Assembly: GCF_000787575.1 (NCBI RefSeq)
Contig: NW_012236521.1
Span: 390,924-454,923, forward strand
Length of the DNA: 64,000 nt
Source: Acytostelium subglobosum LB1
Taxonomy: Eukaryota > Evosea > Eumycetozoa > Acytosteliales > Acytosteliaceae
Direction of reading: 5' to 3'
A program made the position numbers and the translations under genes. The notes under the pieces are model-generated. The model ran no database searches. It saw only the letters and a program-made list of their open reading frames with translations, and had not been told where the DNA came from. Positions 11,526-23,267 of this stretch are shown here, one piece after another (position 1 is the first letter of the stretch; every line of letters starts with the position of its first letter).

Positions 11526-13346
11526 ATGCAACACCAACAGCAGCAGGTCGACACTGCCGAGTCGCCCTCATCGTCCAATAACACCCACCATCTCAATGGT
11601 GGTGGCACCCATAATCAACAACTGAGGGACATACTAAACACTTCACCAGCAACCACCTCAACTACAACATCAACAACATCAACAACATCAACTGCATCAA
11701 CAGCGTCAGCAATGATGGACCAACAACAACAACAAGACCACTTTAGAAAGGAGAGAAAGGAGCTGACCACAGCCGTCGCCTCAAGCCCTGTTTCATCAAT
11801 GTCAAGGTCACACCTAAACAACAACACAAATGGCAGTGGCAGTGGTAGTGGATCGCACTCGTCACCATTCTCCAGCTCCACACCGACACCTGGCGACAGA
11901 TCACCAATTCAGACTACTGCCGCGCCAATGCTCATGACACCGGATGTCAAGCGTGAGGCAGGCATCGATGAGTCGCACCTCAGTAGATACCGTACGCCAG
12001 ACGTCAACGATGGCGACGACTATGATCGCATGAGGAAGGAGAGAGAGCGAGCTGAAAGACACAAGGAGAGAGCCAAGTCTGAGTACCGCGACTCGTCCGA
12101 CCGAGAGAGGGATAGAGATCATAGAGACAGAGACAGAGAAAGAGGAAGAGATAGAGATAGAGACCACAGAGATAGAGACAGAGACAGGGACAGAGATAGA
12201 GATAGAGATAGGGATAGAGAACATAGAGATAGAGATAGAGAAAGAGGAGGCGATGATATTAGATCACCATTGTCACCATTATCAAGAGCGGGCGAGTTGT
12301 ACAAGGAGTCGCCAGACAAGAGAAGAGAGTCTATTGGCAGCAATAGAGTGGAGGTCGAGCATACTACAGAGTCAGAGGGTGGCGTTGGCACCACCAGCAG
12401 CAGCGGCAGCAGCGGCAACCACCAACAAAAGATCGCCGAGCTCGAGAGAATCATTGCCAAGAAGGATGTGCTATTATCAAAATATAGAAAGACGTTGCTA
12501 CAACTGATTGAGGACAGAGCGGGCTCGGACGACGAGGCCAGATCCAGGTCCAACTCAAGATCAGTGTCGCGCGAACGCTCCAGGTCGAGGTCGGCGTCGG
12601 CTCACTCGCGCTCCTCGTCCAGACACTCGGACGCCGGCGGTGCCTCGGACCACGAGGCGCCTCGCCCGAGAGGTCGTCCCAAGAGGTCGTCCATCGCCGA
12701 TCCAAGCAAGCAGGGAGCACACAACAACTACTCACACGAGGAGTTGAAGAGGAAGCAGCCAGACACTAGTGAGAAGGGCGATGAGAGTCCAGCCAAGAAG
12801 AGGACGGGCTCCAGGAGGAACACGCTGTGGTCGGCCGAGGACGACGAGATATTCGCACGCGCCTACAACCGCCATGGCAAGAGTTGGAAGACCATTCACA
12901 GCATGCTGCCTGGCAAGAGTCGTGAGCAAGTGCAAAGTCACGGTCAATACTTAATCAGGATTGGCAAGCTGAAGGACTTGCACAAGGACGGAAGGAGGAC
13001 CAGACATCAGAAGAGCACGCCAACATACATGGGACACCAACTGCACCAGTCGCACGGCGGCCACCACGGCGGCGGCAGCAGGGACCACCACCATCCATCA
13101 ATGGGCGGCTCATCATCGCAGATGCAACACCATCATCAACAACAGCAACTTCAACAACAGCATCAGCAACAGCAGCAACACTACAACATGTCAATGCACT
13201 CTGATTCGCACTCGGGCTATCCCAACAACAGCATCTACGACGCGCCCTACGACTCGCCCTTCACACCCGAGTCGCCAGGCGGCAACAGCAGGGACTACTA
13301 CGATGATGACTATGACGACGATGATGACGAGGTCAACATTGGTTAA
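11526..13346 (+). CDS. SHAQKY-type Myb-domain protein with RS/RD-rich region
   Basis: Intronless, 606 residues. A single Myb repeat lies at about residues 430-482: LWSAEDDEIFARAYNRHGK, then SWKTIHSMLPGKS and REQVQSHGQYLIRIGKL. The VQSHGQY stretch matches the SHAQKYF signature of plant-type one-repeat Mybs, which bind DNA as transcription factors. Upstream are poly-Gln/Thr tracts, an Arg/Asp/Glu repeat (about residues 180-245) and an Arg/Ser segment (about 335-370); downstream are His/Gln and Asp-rich tails. It is likely nuclear and either a transcription factor or a chromatin/splicing-linked factor; the target is unknown. An AT-rich leader with TAATAATAATAA precedes the ATG. Confidence 0.82.
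   Translation: MQHQQQQVDTAESPSSSNNTHHLNGGGTHNQQLRDILNTSPATTSTTTSTTSTTSTASTASAMMDQQQQQDHFRKERKELTTAVASSPVSSMSRSHLNNNTNGSGSGSGSHSSPFSSSTPTPGDRSPIQTTAAPMLMTPDVKREAGIDESHLSRYRTPDVNDGDDYDRMRKERERAERHKERAKSEYRDSSDRERDRDHRDRDRERGRDRDRDHRDRDRDRDRDRDRDRDREHRDRDRERGGDDIRSPLSPLSRAGELYKESPDKRRESIGSNRVEVEHTTESEGGVGTTSSSGSSGNHQQKIAELERIIAKKDVLLSKYRKTLLQLIEDRAGSDDEARSRSNSRSVSRERSRSRSASAHSRSSSRHSDAGGASDHEAPRPRGRPKRSSIADPSKQGAHNNYSHEELKRKQPDTSEKGDESPAKKRTGSRRNTLWSAEDDEIFARAYNRHGKSWKTIHSMLPGKSREQVQSHGQYLIRIGKLKDLHKDGRRTRHQKSTPTYMGHQLHQSHGGHHGGGSRDHHHPSMGGSSSQMQHHHQQQQLQQQHQQQQQHYNMSMHSDSHSGYPNNSIYDAPYDSPFTPESPGGNSRDYYDDDYDDDDDEVNIG
12100..12245 (+). repeat. GAYAGAGAY coding microsatellite (Arg-Asp repeat)
   Basis: Tandem GATAGA/GACAGA hexamers encode alternating Arg-Asp/Glu dipeptides inside the Myb gene. 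A very similar repeat occurs in TAF2 and its tail, so this is a recurrent low-complexity type in this genome. Confidence 0.75.
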
Positions 13347-13527
13347 GCATGCATTCGAATAATGTCTGTCTGTCTTCTGTTTGTCGCTCATCTGGATAAT
13401 ACACATACACATACATACAAATACACAATGCAAGTGCATGTCGTCTACACCCTTGCTAGCAAGCATATGTTACATACTCTACTTCAGTTTATCTGTCTTG
13501 TCGTCTCTATCTATATCTCTCTGTATC

Positions 13528-14129
13528 TTAATTTAAGTATAAGGCCTTGGGGGCATTGTCTGGGATGCCCACGAGGTCTGTGTCAAACAGCTCGATGAAC
13601 TGCTCGTTCAGCAGTCGTACCTTGCTGCCGGCGAACCGGCGGTACTCTTCCAGAATGGAGGTGAGGTTCCAGCGCTGTAGTTTCCTCAGACAGCCCACGA
13701 CGGTGCCTGTACGATGTCGCCCCAGGTTACACATCACGTGCAGGGGATAGCTGTTGGGATCCAATATGATCTTGAGTGCAGATATAACAATGTCCTCTGA
13801 TATAGGGTTCCAAGGGTTTGTATGTGTATCCATTCCCAAGTGTATCAACTCTATATCTTGATCATTACAGAAGTTTACACTATATATATGATTGATTTGA
13901 TTGATTTGATTGATTTGAATGAATGTTAGATATAGACTGATTGACATCACTATATATGTGTATATGTATGACTTACAATTGTTGTGATGGGTCGTCTGGT
14001 GCAAGGAAGATGACCTTCTTTAGTTGTAGCTTCTCAAGAAATGGGAAGTTGAGTTCATTTGGTTGACCTGATCGATACAAGTCATCTGTGACCATTCCAA
14101 AGTTTAATGGTGGTATGTGATGCGCCATC
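13528..14129 (-). CDS. SIW14/PFA-DSP-like tyrosine phosphatase, N-terminus disrupted by one base
   Basis: Two exons with an intron at 13880-13976. Exon 2 carries the P-loop CNLGRHRTG (Cys-x5-Arg), then CLRKLQRWNL and EYRRFAGSKVRLLNEQFIE, diagnostic of the plant-and-fungi atypical dual-specificity phosphatases (SIW14/OCA1; inositol pyrophosphate phosphatases). Exon 1 encodes DDLYRSGQPNELNFPFLEKL, the usual family N-terminus. The family-like opening MAHHIPPLNF starts at the ATG at 14129 but is one base out of frame with the rest because of a TTTT run at 14099-14102 (minus-strand sense) where TTT is expected. As assembled, the first in-frame ATG is at 14095, giving about 156 residues. The extra base is a likely homopolymer error, or the shorter start is real. 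Confidence 0.75.
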
Positions 14130-14731
14130 TTCTTTTATATGTATATATGTGTATTATTATTACATCAACCTTCAAATAGAATGTCACGAATCAGACCTTC
14201 CCATCCCATTCACGATGCATGTTTTTGATGAACTTCCCTTGGTTTGATTTTTTTGATTCAATCCACACAATCTAGTTGGAAAAGTTTATGTCTTTCTCCC
14301 AACAAATAATTAATATATCTATCTATTTGGAGTATATTTACTTTATTGGTGTTTGGAGTCTATATTATATAAATATACTAATTATTTGTTCTTTTAGTTG
14401 TAGGTGGTAGTTTGAAATTGGTATCCTGGTTGGATGGTATTTGCAAAATTCTGTTGTAATAATTAAAAAAATAATGAATGAGGTGCTGACATTGCTGTTT
14501 GCCAGCTTTTACACCACTCTCCCCTGAATGAATGAAGTGCTACTGGTGAAGCGCTTTTTCCCACATTGCCCATCATTCACTCTACTTGACATAACATAAA
14601 CAGAGACAGATAGAGAGAGAGAGAGAGAGAGAGACTGATAGAGGTGAAAGAGAGGGAAGATATATCTAATATACAATCATACGTAACATATAATACAATA
14701 TATATATACATACATACATACATAGTCAGCC
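14130..14731. other. Divergent intergenic region
   Basis: AT-rich promoter region between the phosphatase and AP-1 gamma genes, with a (GA)n run near 14604-14634 and a (CATA)n run just before the AP-1 start. No gene or RNA recognised. Confidence 0.5.
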
Positions 14732-16970
14732 ATGTCTATGAAACTTAGAGATTTGATCAAGACGGTCAGAGGCTGCAAGACTGCCGCTGAGGAGCGTGCT
14801 CAGGTTGCCAAGGAGTGTGCTGCCATTCGTACTGCTATCAAGGTATGGTCATTAACATAACCAGGAACAGAGCAACAAACAGAAAACAGCAAACAGGTGA
14901 CTAACATTACAATGAATGAATGAATGATTGATTGATCAATTGTAGGAGGAGGATATTGACTCACGTCAGAGGAATGTTGCCAAGCTACTGTATATACATA
15001 TGCTGGGATATCCAACACAGTTTGGTCAGATGGAGTGTTTGAAGCTCATCGTATCACCATCATACTCTGACAAGAGAATAGGTTATCTCGGTCTGATGTT
15101 GTTGCTTGATGAGAAGCAAGAGGTCCTGTTGCTCGGTACAAACTGCATGAGAAAGTAAGTGATTGATTGATTGATCAATCAAACATTGGATATATCTAAC
15201 TAACTCACTCACTCCACTCATCTCAATCTAATCTAATCAATCAACAGTGACTTGCTCAGCCCAAATCAGTTTGTAGTTGGTATCTCATTGTGTGCACTTG
15301 GTAATGTTTGCTCGCAGGCAATGGCAAGAGATATTGCACCTGATGTTGAGAAGCTGCTCTCAAACACCAACCCATACATTAGAAAGAAGGCTGCTCTGTG
15401 CGCCATTCGTATCCTTCGCAAGGTACCAGATCTCATTGAGAACTACATGCCCAAGATCAAGGGTCTACTCTCAGAGCGCAACCATGGTGTCGTCTTGACT
15501 GCCCTCACCCTCATCATCGAGGTCTGCGAGATTGATACCAATCAGATACATCAATTCAAGAAGGTATGTGTATCACTCACTCATTCACTCAATCACATCA
15601 TTTAATCACCTGACTCGCTCACTCAATCAATCAATCAATCAATCAATCAAACAGATGGTACCACAATTGGTTAGGATATTGAAGACATTGGTACACTCTG
15701 GATACTTGCCAGAGCATGATGTATCGGGTATCACTGATCCATTCTTGCAGGTCAAGTTGCTGAAGCTACTGCGAATCCTTGGCGAGCACGATGCAGAGTC
15801 GAGTGACGTCATGAATGATATGTTGGCCCAGGTGGCCACCAACACCGAGGGCTCAAAGAACGTCGGCAACGCCATCCTCTACGAGTGCGTGCAGACCATC
15901 ATGTCCATCGAGTCTGAGAACGGACTCAAGGTGATGGCCATCAACATCCTTGGTCGTTTCCTCCTCAACCGTGACAACAACATCCGTTACGTGGCTCTCA
16001 ACACACTGTCCAAGGTCGTCAACACTGACATCCAGGCTGTTCAGCGACACAGGAACACCATCGTCGAGTGTCTGAAGGACCCCGACGTATCGATTCGTTG
16101 CAGAGCCCTGGACCTGATCTACTCATTGGTCAATGAGACCAACATCAGAGTGCTGGTCAGAGAGCTGCTCAACTTCCTGCTGATCTCAGACTCGCAGTTC
16201 AAGCCAGAGCTTGTGGCCAAGCTGTGCACCGTCACCGAGAAGTACGCGCCAAACAAGAAGTGGCAGGTGGACACTATCCTCCGTGTGATGTCGATCGCCG
16301 GCAACTTCATCCCCGACGAGGTGCCATCCAACCTGATCCAGCTGATCAGCTCCAACCCCGAGTTGTCCTCATACGCCGTCCAGAAGCTCTACCTTGCGCT
16401 GGTGTCTGATCCAGCTCAGCAACCATTATGCCAGGTTGGACTCTGGTGCATTGGAGAGTACGGTGACTTCTTGGTCGCTGACAAGTCCCAGTTGCCCAAG
16501 GAGGAGGATGGTCTGAGCATCGCTGTCACCGAGACACAAGTCATCGATCTCATCGAGTTGATCCTCAAGAATGCATCCACAACCCAGAACACTCGTCAAT
16601 ACGCCCTGACCGCTCTGGTCAAGCTCTCTTCCAGATTCTCACAGTCATCACTCAAGTAAGCCTCACTCGCTCGCTCATTCATTCAATCAATCAATCGATC
16701 AATCACTAACTCACTCAATCAATCACATGATCGACCAATAGCCGTGTCAAGGTAATGATTGATAACTTTAGAGTTCACATCAACTTGGAGCTGCAGCAGC
16801 GTGCTTGTGAGTACTCTAGCTTGTTTGCAATGGACTTGAAGACTTCGGTATTGGACAGAATGCCAGCCATTGAGAAGCCTGAGGAGTCTCCAGCACAAAA
16901 GCCACAACATAGCGGACACCATCACAACAGAGAGCAACAACCACGTCATGATGATAACAACAGCAACAAT

Positions 16971-17003
<33 letters not shown>

Positions 17004-17618
17004 AGCAACAACAACAGCCAGTTCGGTACACTTTTGTCAGACTTGAGCTCGCCAACCTCGCCACCACCCGCTGCCACTCAATCCAACACCATGTCACTCT
17101 TGGAGGACATCTTTGGCCCAGCTCCAGTGGCACAGAATGTAAACAACCAACAGCAGCCACCACGTCAGGCTCAGCCTCAGAACGCTCTGTTGGACCTCAT
17201 GGGCGACCTGAACCCCCAGCCCCAGCAGGCAGTGCAGCCCGTGCTGGTTGCCCAGGTGCAGCCAATGAACTTCCAGGTGTACCAGAAGTTTGGTCTCAAC
17301 ATCTCGTTCGACTGCAGCAAGCCACAGGAGAACGTGCAGTTCACCCAGGTGATCATGCTCATGTCCAACACCAACCAATCGCCCATCACTAACCTGGCCA
17401 TCCAGGCTGCCGTGCCCAAGTACATCAAGATCCAAATGCTGCCTCCATCCAACACCACGGTGGCACCCAACAACTCGGTCGAGGTGACACAGACCGTCAA
17501 GATCCTGAATTCTCAACAAGGCCAGAAGCCAATATTGCTGAGACTCAAGATCGACTTCACCTTGAATGGACAAGCATACAGTGAGATTGCAGACACACCA
17601 TTGCCATCACAATTCTAA
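14732..17618 (+). CDS. ap1g1: AP-1 clathrin adaptor complex subunit gamma
   Basis: Five exons: 14732-14842, 14946-15154, 15248-15563, 15655-16655, 16742-17618; phases agree, 837 residues. It begins [20 protein letters not shown], the canonical gamma/epsilon-adaptin start, and continues with [20 protein letters not shown] and [16 protein letters not shown] of the HEAT-repeat trunk. An Asn/Gln-rich hinge (about residues 640-720) leads to a C-terminal ear beginning [15 protein letters not shown] and ending [10 protein letters not shown]-1 gamma binds ARF1 and cargo on the trans-Golgi network and recruits clathrin and accessory proteins through the ear. A length near 840 matches the family. Introns carry TGATTGATTG or CAATCAATCA runs. 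Confidence 0.95.
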
Positions 17619-17936
17619 ACCAACAAGGCCTTGTTTCCACCAAGCGCTATAATCATCCCATCCCAACTACCATCCATCCACCAATCTATCCTTCCACTAC
17701 CTCCTCCCCTCCATCACATCAATCGATGCATGTGCCACTATGTTCCAACATGATAATATTATCGCAATAAAGTAATAGTAATAGTAATAGTATATCTGGC
17801 GCAACTCGAGTTGGTCGCCAACTCCTTGTTCATTCTTCATCAAAGTCAAAAACGACCGAGACTTCTCAGTCGCTCACTTTGATGTTCATCCATCATTCAT
17901 TCAATCGATCGATCAATCATACAGATATACATTGAG
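17619..17936. other. Intergenic spacer with three-armed inverted repeat
   Basis: 3' UTR of AP-1 gamma (AATAAA at 17765-17770) and promoter of the next gene. At 17802-17824 the order CAACTC-GAGTTGG-TCG-CCAACTC lets the middle arm pair either with the left arm (12-bp palindrome) or with the right arm (7-bp stem, 3-nt loop). Confidence 0.55.
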
Positions 17937-19057
17937 ATGTCTACAACTTCCACAACAACATCTTCAAATGACAACAACAACAACTACAATGACTATAATA
18001 GGAAGAGGAGATCCAATGCATTGGATGCACTTAATAACTTACCAACAACAGGTACAATCAAACATTACTATGGTATCTACATTGGTTATGCTGTGAAGAT
18101 AGTCGATCAACAACAATCATTGGACTTATACAACAGAGGCTGTTTTGGAAAGGGTATACTCTCTCGTTCAAACCCATCATACAACAACAACAATGGTGTA
18201 GGAGGAGGTACAAGTAGTGGCTTCCACATCAAGACTGTCAGGAATAGGGAGCAGACTACTGATGAGGTGGAGCCGCCTCTCAAGGTACAGAGGAATGATG
18301 ATTGTGAAGACAACACAACAGTCTCATCATCATTGTCATACACTCAATCCCAGTCTCAGTCACAAACAACAATGATTGAGTATCTCCAACTCAGTCTATA
18401 TGAAGCATTCTACTTACTCTATGCACTTGGATGTCTTACAATATTGAGACATCCCATTGGTACTGAAGAGGTCAATGTTGCAAAGGATAGGAAGAGGAAA
18501 GTAATGGTCGAGGTAGGTATATTGATGGATGGGATGACGACATGTACATGCATCCTAACACCAAACAATCTTATAAGATGTCGATTGATGAATGTTGGAA
18601 CAGGTTCAATATGGAGGACAACAAGTTCTTAGAACATTACATTGCTTATCATCATTTCCGATCGACTGGTTGGATACCTCGCTCAGGTCTAAAGTATGGC
18701 TGTGACTTTGTATTATACAAGAAGCGACCAGAGTTGGTACATGCTCAATATCAAGTGATTGTTCAATTCGACGACAACAACGCCAACAACAACAGTGATG
18801 ATGATGATGATAATGATATAAGTTGGGAGTACCTAAGTAGAATGAATAGAGTATCAGAGTCTGTTGCCAAAGGAACTATCATATGTAGAGTTAAAAGTAG
18901 AGGAGATGGAGATGACAACATTGAATCTGGATCTGGTTCATCATCATCATCAACATCAACATTGTCATCATCAGTATTGACCGATCTAGAGTCAAACCGT
19001 TACTGTATCAATGTGTGGACAACCAAACGATGGACTCCATCCAGGACACGCTCATGA
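17937..19057 (+). CDS. tsen2: tRNA-splicing endonuclease subunit SEN2
   Basis: Two exons, 17937-18512 and 18578-19057, phase 0, 351 residues; a donor 12 bases earlier (18501) is an alternative. The catalytic domain reads YIAYHHFRSTGWIPRSGLKY, then GCDFVLYKKRPELVHAQYQV and SVAKGTIICRVK. These hold the Tyr, His and Lys triad of the SEN2/SEN34 nucleases; in SEN2 this subunit cuts the 5' splice site of pre-tRNAs. The N-terminal domain (HYYGIYIGYAVKIV, then LSLYEAFYLLYALGCL) also fits SEN2. An Asp/Asn-rich insertion interrupts the domain between the His and Lys motifs. The partner subunits are not in this window. Confidence 0.9.
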
Positions 19058-19747
19058 TGTACACTCATTCATACATTCATACCTCAGTGATCCATCCAAT
19101 TCAAGGTATTTTTCAATCAATCACCATGTTCAATCATTTCAAATCAATTGTGACTCTTATGTCGCTACTCTTCCAATTCCCCAAACATTCACTACATTGC
19201 AACAACAACATCATCCTCACTTCATAACGTGTGTCAATGTCAATGTCAATGTCATGGTCAATGGCTGAGTGTGTGTTGAGGTGAGGTGTGGTCTGAAGTG
19301 CATTGTCCTCGGACATGACCTTGAATGAACATACACACCACACCTGTCAACCTCATTTCCAGACTTGTCACTAATTAGGTATATGAGTGAGTGTGTATGT
19401 ATGTGTGTGTTGGGTAAGATGATGTACACGTGATGGTTGTTGGCTGATGGCTTGTGTGTTGACCCATGTTGTGTAGATTGGTGTAGCAATGCATTGGATA
19501 ATACCACAACAACTACGACTACGACTACGACCAGTCAGTCACACTACTACTTCTCACTCTCAACTCCAGTTTGTTTGTTTCAATCAGTATATTGAATTAC
19601 CTACTTACTTACTTACAATTATTATTATATTCATTCAATCCAGGAGAGATTGTGTATCACATACATCACATTTATACATTACAATATTCCAATCAATACT
19701 AGTAACGACGACCGAGCATTAATCGAGTTTGAATAATTAGGGTCAAT
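19058..19747. other. Intergenic spacer
   Basis: 690 bp with TG/CA-rich stretches (19220-19260, 19380-19410) and AT-rich DNA before the ATPase start. Short frames here are broken and low-complexity; nothing supported. Confidence 0.5.
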
Positions 19748-22700
19748 ATGGACCAACAACGGAAGAGCTCAAAGGGTGACCCGCCAGAGGGACAGGGCAC
19801 AAATATTGAGATGGAGAATATGGACGAGATGCACTCGACAATGGATCCCGGACAAAATAGTGGAATCAATCGATCGACAGCAGCAGCAGCACTACCAGCG
19901 GCAGCAGCAGCAGGACAACGGTCCAGTAGCGATGATATTAAAATAGATATGCCAATACAGAGACGTGGATCACTACAAGAGATACCATTCATCTCGGACA
20001 AGGTCGAGGATTCGACCAAGACCTTCTCGGGATTCTCCAACAAGGACCCAACGATCTTGCCTCAATCGTCCACCAGCACCACCTCCAACTACGACTACAG
20101 AAAGTCCTATCGAACCCCGCTGCGACGTCAACTGTTCGATGTGCCCTCCGACCAGCAAGTCAAGCTGGCCAAGGAGAAGGAGGAGAACTATCGAAAGACA
20201 CTCGAGCGCAAGAAGGAAGCACAAAAGCCGCTCGAATCAATCATGGCCGAACTCAAGGCCAATGCCGATGGACTGACCACAGCTGAAGTCGCTGAAAGGT
20301 AATTGATTGATTGATTGATATAGTTGAATGAATGAGTGGACATATACTAATGCGATGCAAACAGAACGAAACAATATGGACTGAACAAGATCCCTGATGT
20401 GAAGAGATACCCTATATTGGAGTTCTTGTACTTCATGTGGAATCCATTGTCGTGGACAATGGAGTTGGCAGCCTTGGTGTCGATAGTGTTGCTGGATTGG
20501 GTCGACTTTATATTGATCTGCGCGTTGCTATTCATGAATGCAGCGATTGGCTACTTTGAGGAGCATACCGCTGGTAACGCCGTGGAGGCGTTGAAGAACT
20601 CACTGGTATCAAACTCACGTGTGAAGCGAGATGGCAAATGGGTGCAGATACCGTCGCACGAGCTGGTGCCGGGCGACGTCATCATACTCAAGATCGGTGC
20701 GGTCGTCCCGGCAGACAATCGCGTGCTCGAATGCGAGTCGGTCAAGATCGATCAGTCATCGCTAACGGGTGAGTCGCTGCCCGCCAGCAAGAAGGTCGGC
20801 GACGAGATCTACTCTGGTTCCACAATGAAGCAGGGTGAGGCAACATGCATCGTCACGTCCACAGGTGTCAACACGTTCTTTGGTCGCGCTGCCAACCTCG
20901 TCCAGGAGACCGAGAGCCATGGCCACTTGCAGACCGTGCTCAGGAACATCGGTTTGTTCTGTATCACGTTCATTGCTGTTTGGGTGCTCGTCGAGCTGCT
21001 CGTCCAATTCGTCGGCAGGAAGAAGTCTTGTACCGGTGTCGGCGAGGGCAAGTGTACCACGCTCAACAATGCCTTGGTGCTGCTAGTCGGTGGAATCCCA
21101 ATTGCAATGCCAACTGTGCTATCTGTGACAATGGCCATCGGTGCCACACAGCTGTCGAAGAAGCAGGCCATCGTTTCACGTTTGACTGCCATTGAAGAGT
21201 TGGCTGGTATGGACATCCTTTGTTCAGACAAGACCGGAACCCTGACACTCAATGTTCTCACGGTTGACGAGCCCATCTGCTTTGGAGGTATCACACCCGA
21301 CCAGGTCATATTCGACGCGTATCTGGCATGTTCCGAAGGTGACGATCGAGACGCGATAGACATTGCGACGACGGATTATGCACACAACACCTACCCGAAC
21401 CTCGAGTACGACAAGTACGTCATCAAGAAGCATTTCCCATTCAACCCTGAGGACAAGAAGGCCATGGGTCTGGTCGAGGGTCCAGGTGGAAAGACATTCA
21501 AAACTGCCAAGGGTGCTCCACAGATCATCTTGAACCAGTCGTCCAACAAGGATGAGCATGGCGAGGAGATTTCACAGCAGATCGAGAATCTTGCCGAGAG
21601 AGGCTACCGTGCTCTTGGTGTGTCGCGCTCCGAAGATGCCCCAGATTTCAAGGTATGGAAGTTCATGGGTCTGATCCCCCTGTTTGACCCACCCCGTCAC
21701 GACACTGAGGAGACGATCAAGCGTGCACTGGACATGGGTGTCAAGGTCAAGATGATCACAGGAGACCAGCTGGCCATTGCCAAAGAGACTGCGCGACGTT
21801 TGGGAATGGGTGGCAACTTCTTCACCATCCCCTACCTCAAGAACAACGACCTGGGTATGAAGGGCAGCGATCTTATCGAGATGGCTGATGGTTTCGCCGA
21901 GATGTGGCCAGAGCACAAGTACAAGGTTGTCCGTTCACTACAGAAGCGCAAGCACATTGTTGGAATGACTGGTGATGGTGTCAACGATGCCCCAGCTCTC
22001 AAGAAGGCAGACATTGGTATAGCTGTAGCTGGCGCCACAGATGCCGCGCGATCTGTCTCAGACATTGTGCTCACATCCAGCGGTCTGTCCGTCATCATTG
22101 ATGCTATCATCACATCGAGAAAGATCTTCCAGCGTATGAGGAACTACGTTATCTACTCTGTGTCAGCCACTGTGCGTATATGTATCACGTTTGGAATCCT
22201 CACAATTGCCTGGGACTTCTACTTCCCCACGATCGCCACCGTCATCATAGCCATTCTCAACGATGGCACAATGCTCAGTATCTCTAAGGATCGCGTGAGG
22301 CCACGTAACACACCGGACAAATGGGATCTAAGGGAGGTGTTCTTGATGGCCATCTGCTACGGATGCTACCTGGTCGGCTCCACACTTGTCTACTTTGCCC
22401 TGGTGCACGACTCGACCTGGTTCGAACGAACATTCAATCTGCGACATCTCTCTGACAATGAGATACGTGGCCTCATCTACCTCCAGGTGTCCATCTCTGG
22501 ACTGGCCACTATCTTTGTGTCACGTTCACAGGGTTTCTCATATTTCGAGCGACCCGGTACCCTCATGGCGATTGCATTCGTTGGCTCGCAGGTTGTCGCC
22601 ACGTTCATCGGCACCTACGGCTTCAGAGGATATCCACACAATGGAGAGACTGATTTCCAGGGATGTGGCTGGGGCTGGGCGCTCACCACATGGATCTGGT

Positions 22701-22846
22701 GCATACTCTGGTATATTCCAATGGACTTTATCAAGCTGGGTATCACCTATCTATACCAAGGCAATGTTCGATTCCATCACAAGTCCTACCACAACAATCT
22801 AGGAGCATTCTTTAGGAAGGGCAAGCCACCCATCACCAACAAGCCA

Positions 22847-22855
<9 letters not shown>
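19748..22855 (+). CDS. patB: Plasma-membrane-type P-type H+-ATPase (P3A)
   Basis: Two exons, 19748-20298 and 20365-22855, 1013 residues. P-type motifs in order: SSLTGESLPASK (actuator, about residue 318), CSDKTGTLTLN with the phosphorylated Asp near 471, KMITGDQLAIAKETARRLGM, and GDGVNDAPALKKADIGIAV. Sequence type and about ten hydrophobic spans match fungal/plant P3A proton pumps, which export H+ and energise the plasma or contractile-vacuole membrane. The N-terminus is a 150-residue hydrophilic extension rich in Ser, Ala and charged residues, possibly regulatory. The C-terminus (HKSYHNNLGAFFRKGKPP) is short, without the long plant R-domain. The symbol follows the D. discoideum orthologue and is tentative. 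Confidence 0.93.
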
Positions 22856-22880
<25 letters not shown>

Positions 22881-23267
22881 CAGTGATCCCCAACATGCTT
22901 GTACAACAAGAACACATTATTATAACTTTAGTTATTACCATAATAAACCCATTCATCCACTATCCTACGCTTGCGATTGTTTGTTTATCTCTTTATTCCA
23001 TATGACTTGTGATGGGGAGGAGAGAGTGGTGGAACAGTTCCAGGTTCATGCAATGTCTCTACCTCCAAGCCATCAAGTCTATGTTCTTCCAAGTTTGTAT
23101 ATATAGTATTGTACATTTTACCTGGTGTGAACAAGGGATCGATATTGATATATGGTTTGTTCTTCTAATAATAAATATATATATGTACAATTATATCCAT
23201 CCACCAAGGAAGGGCTATCTACCTTGGTCCTCTGGTTCCTAGGTCATGTATGACGTGGCGATGGCGA
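22856..23267. other. Convergent intergenic spacer
   Basis: 412 bp between two convergent genes; begins with TGATTGATTG repeats just after the ATPase stop and is otherwise AT-rich 3' UTR. No further feature seen. Confidence 0.5.

Noticed and set aside
20809-21363. 184-codon minus-strand frame opposite the H+-ATPase
   Set aside because: Shadow of the conserved ATPase catalytic region.
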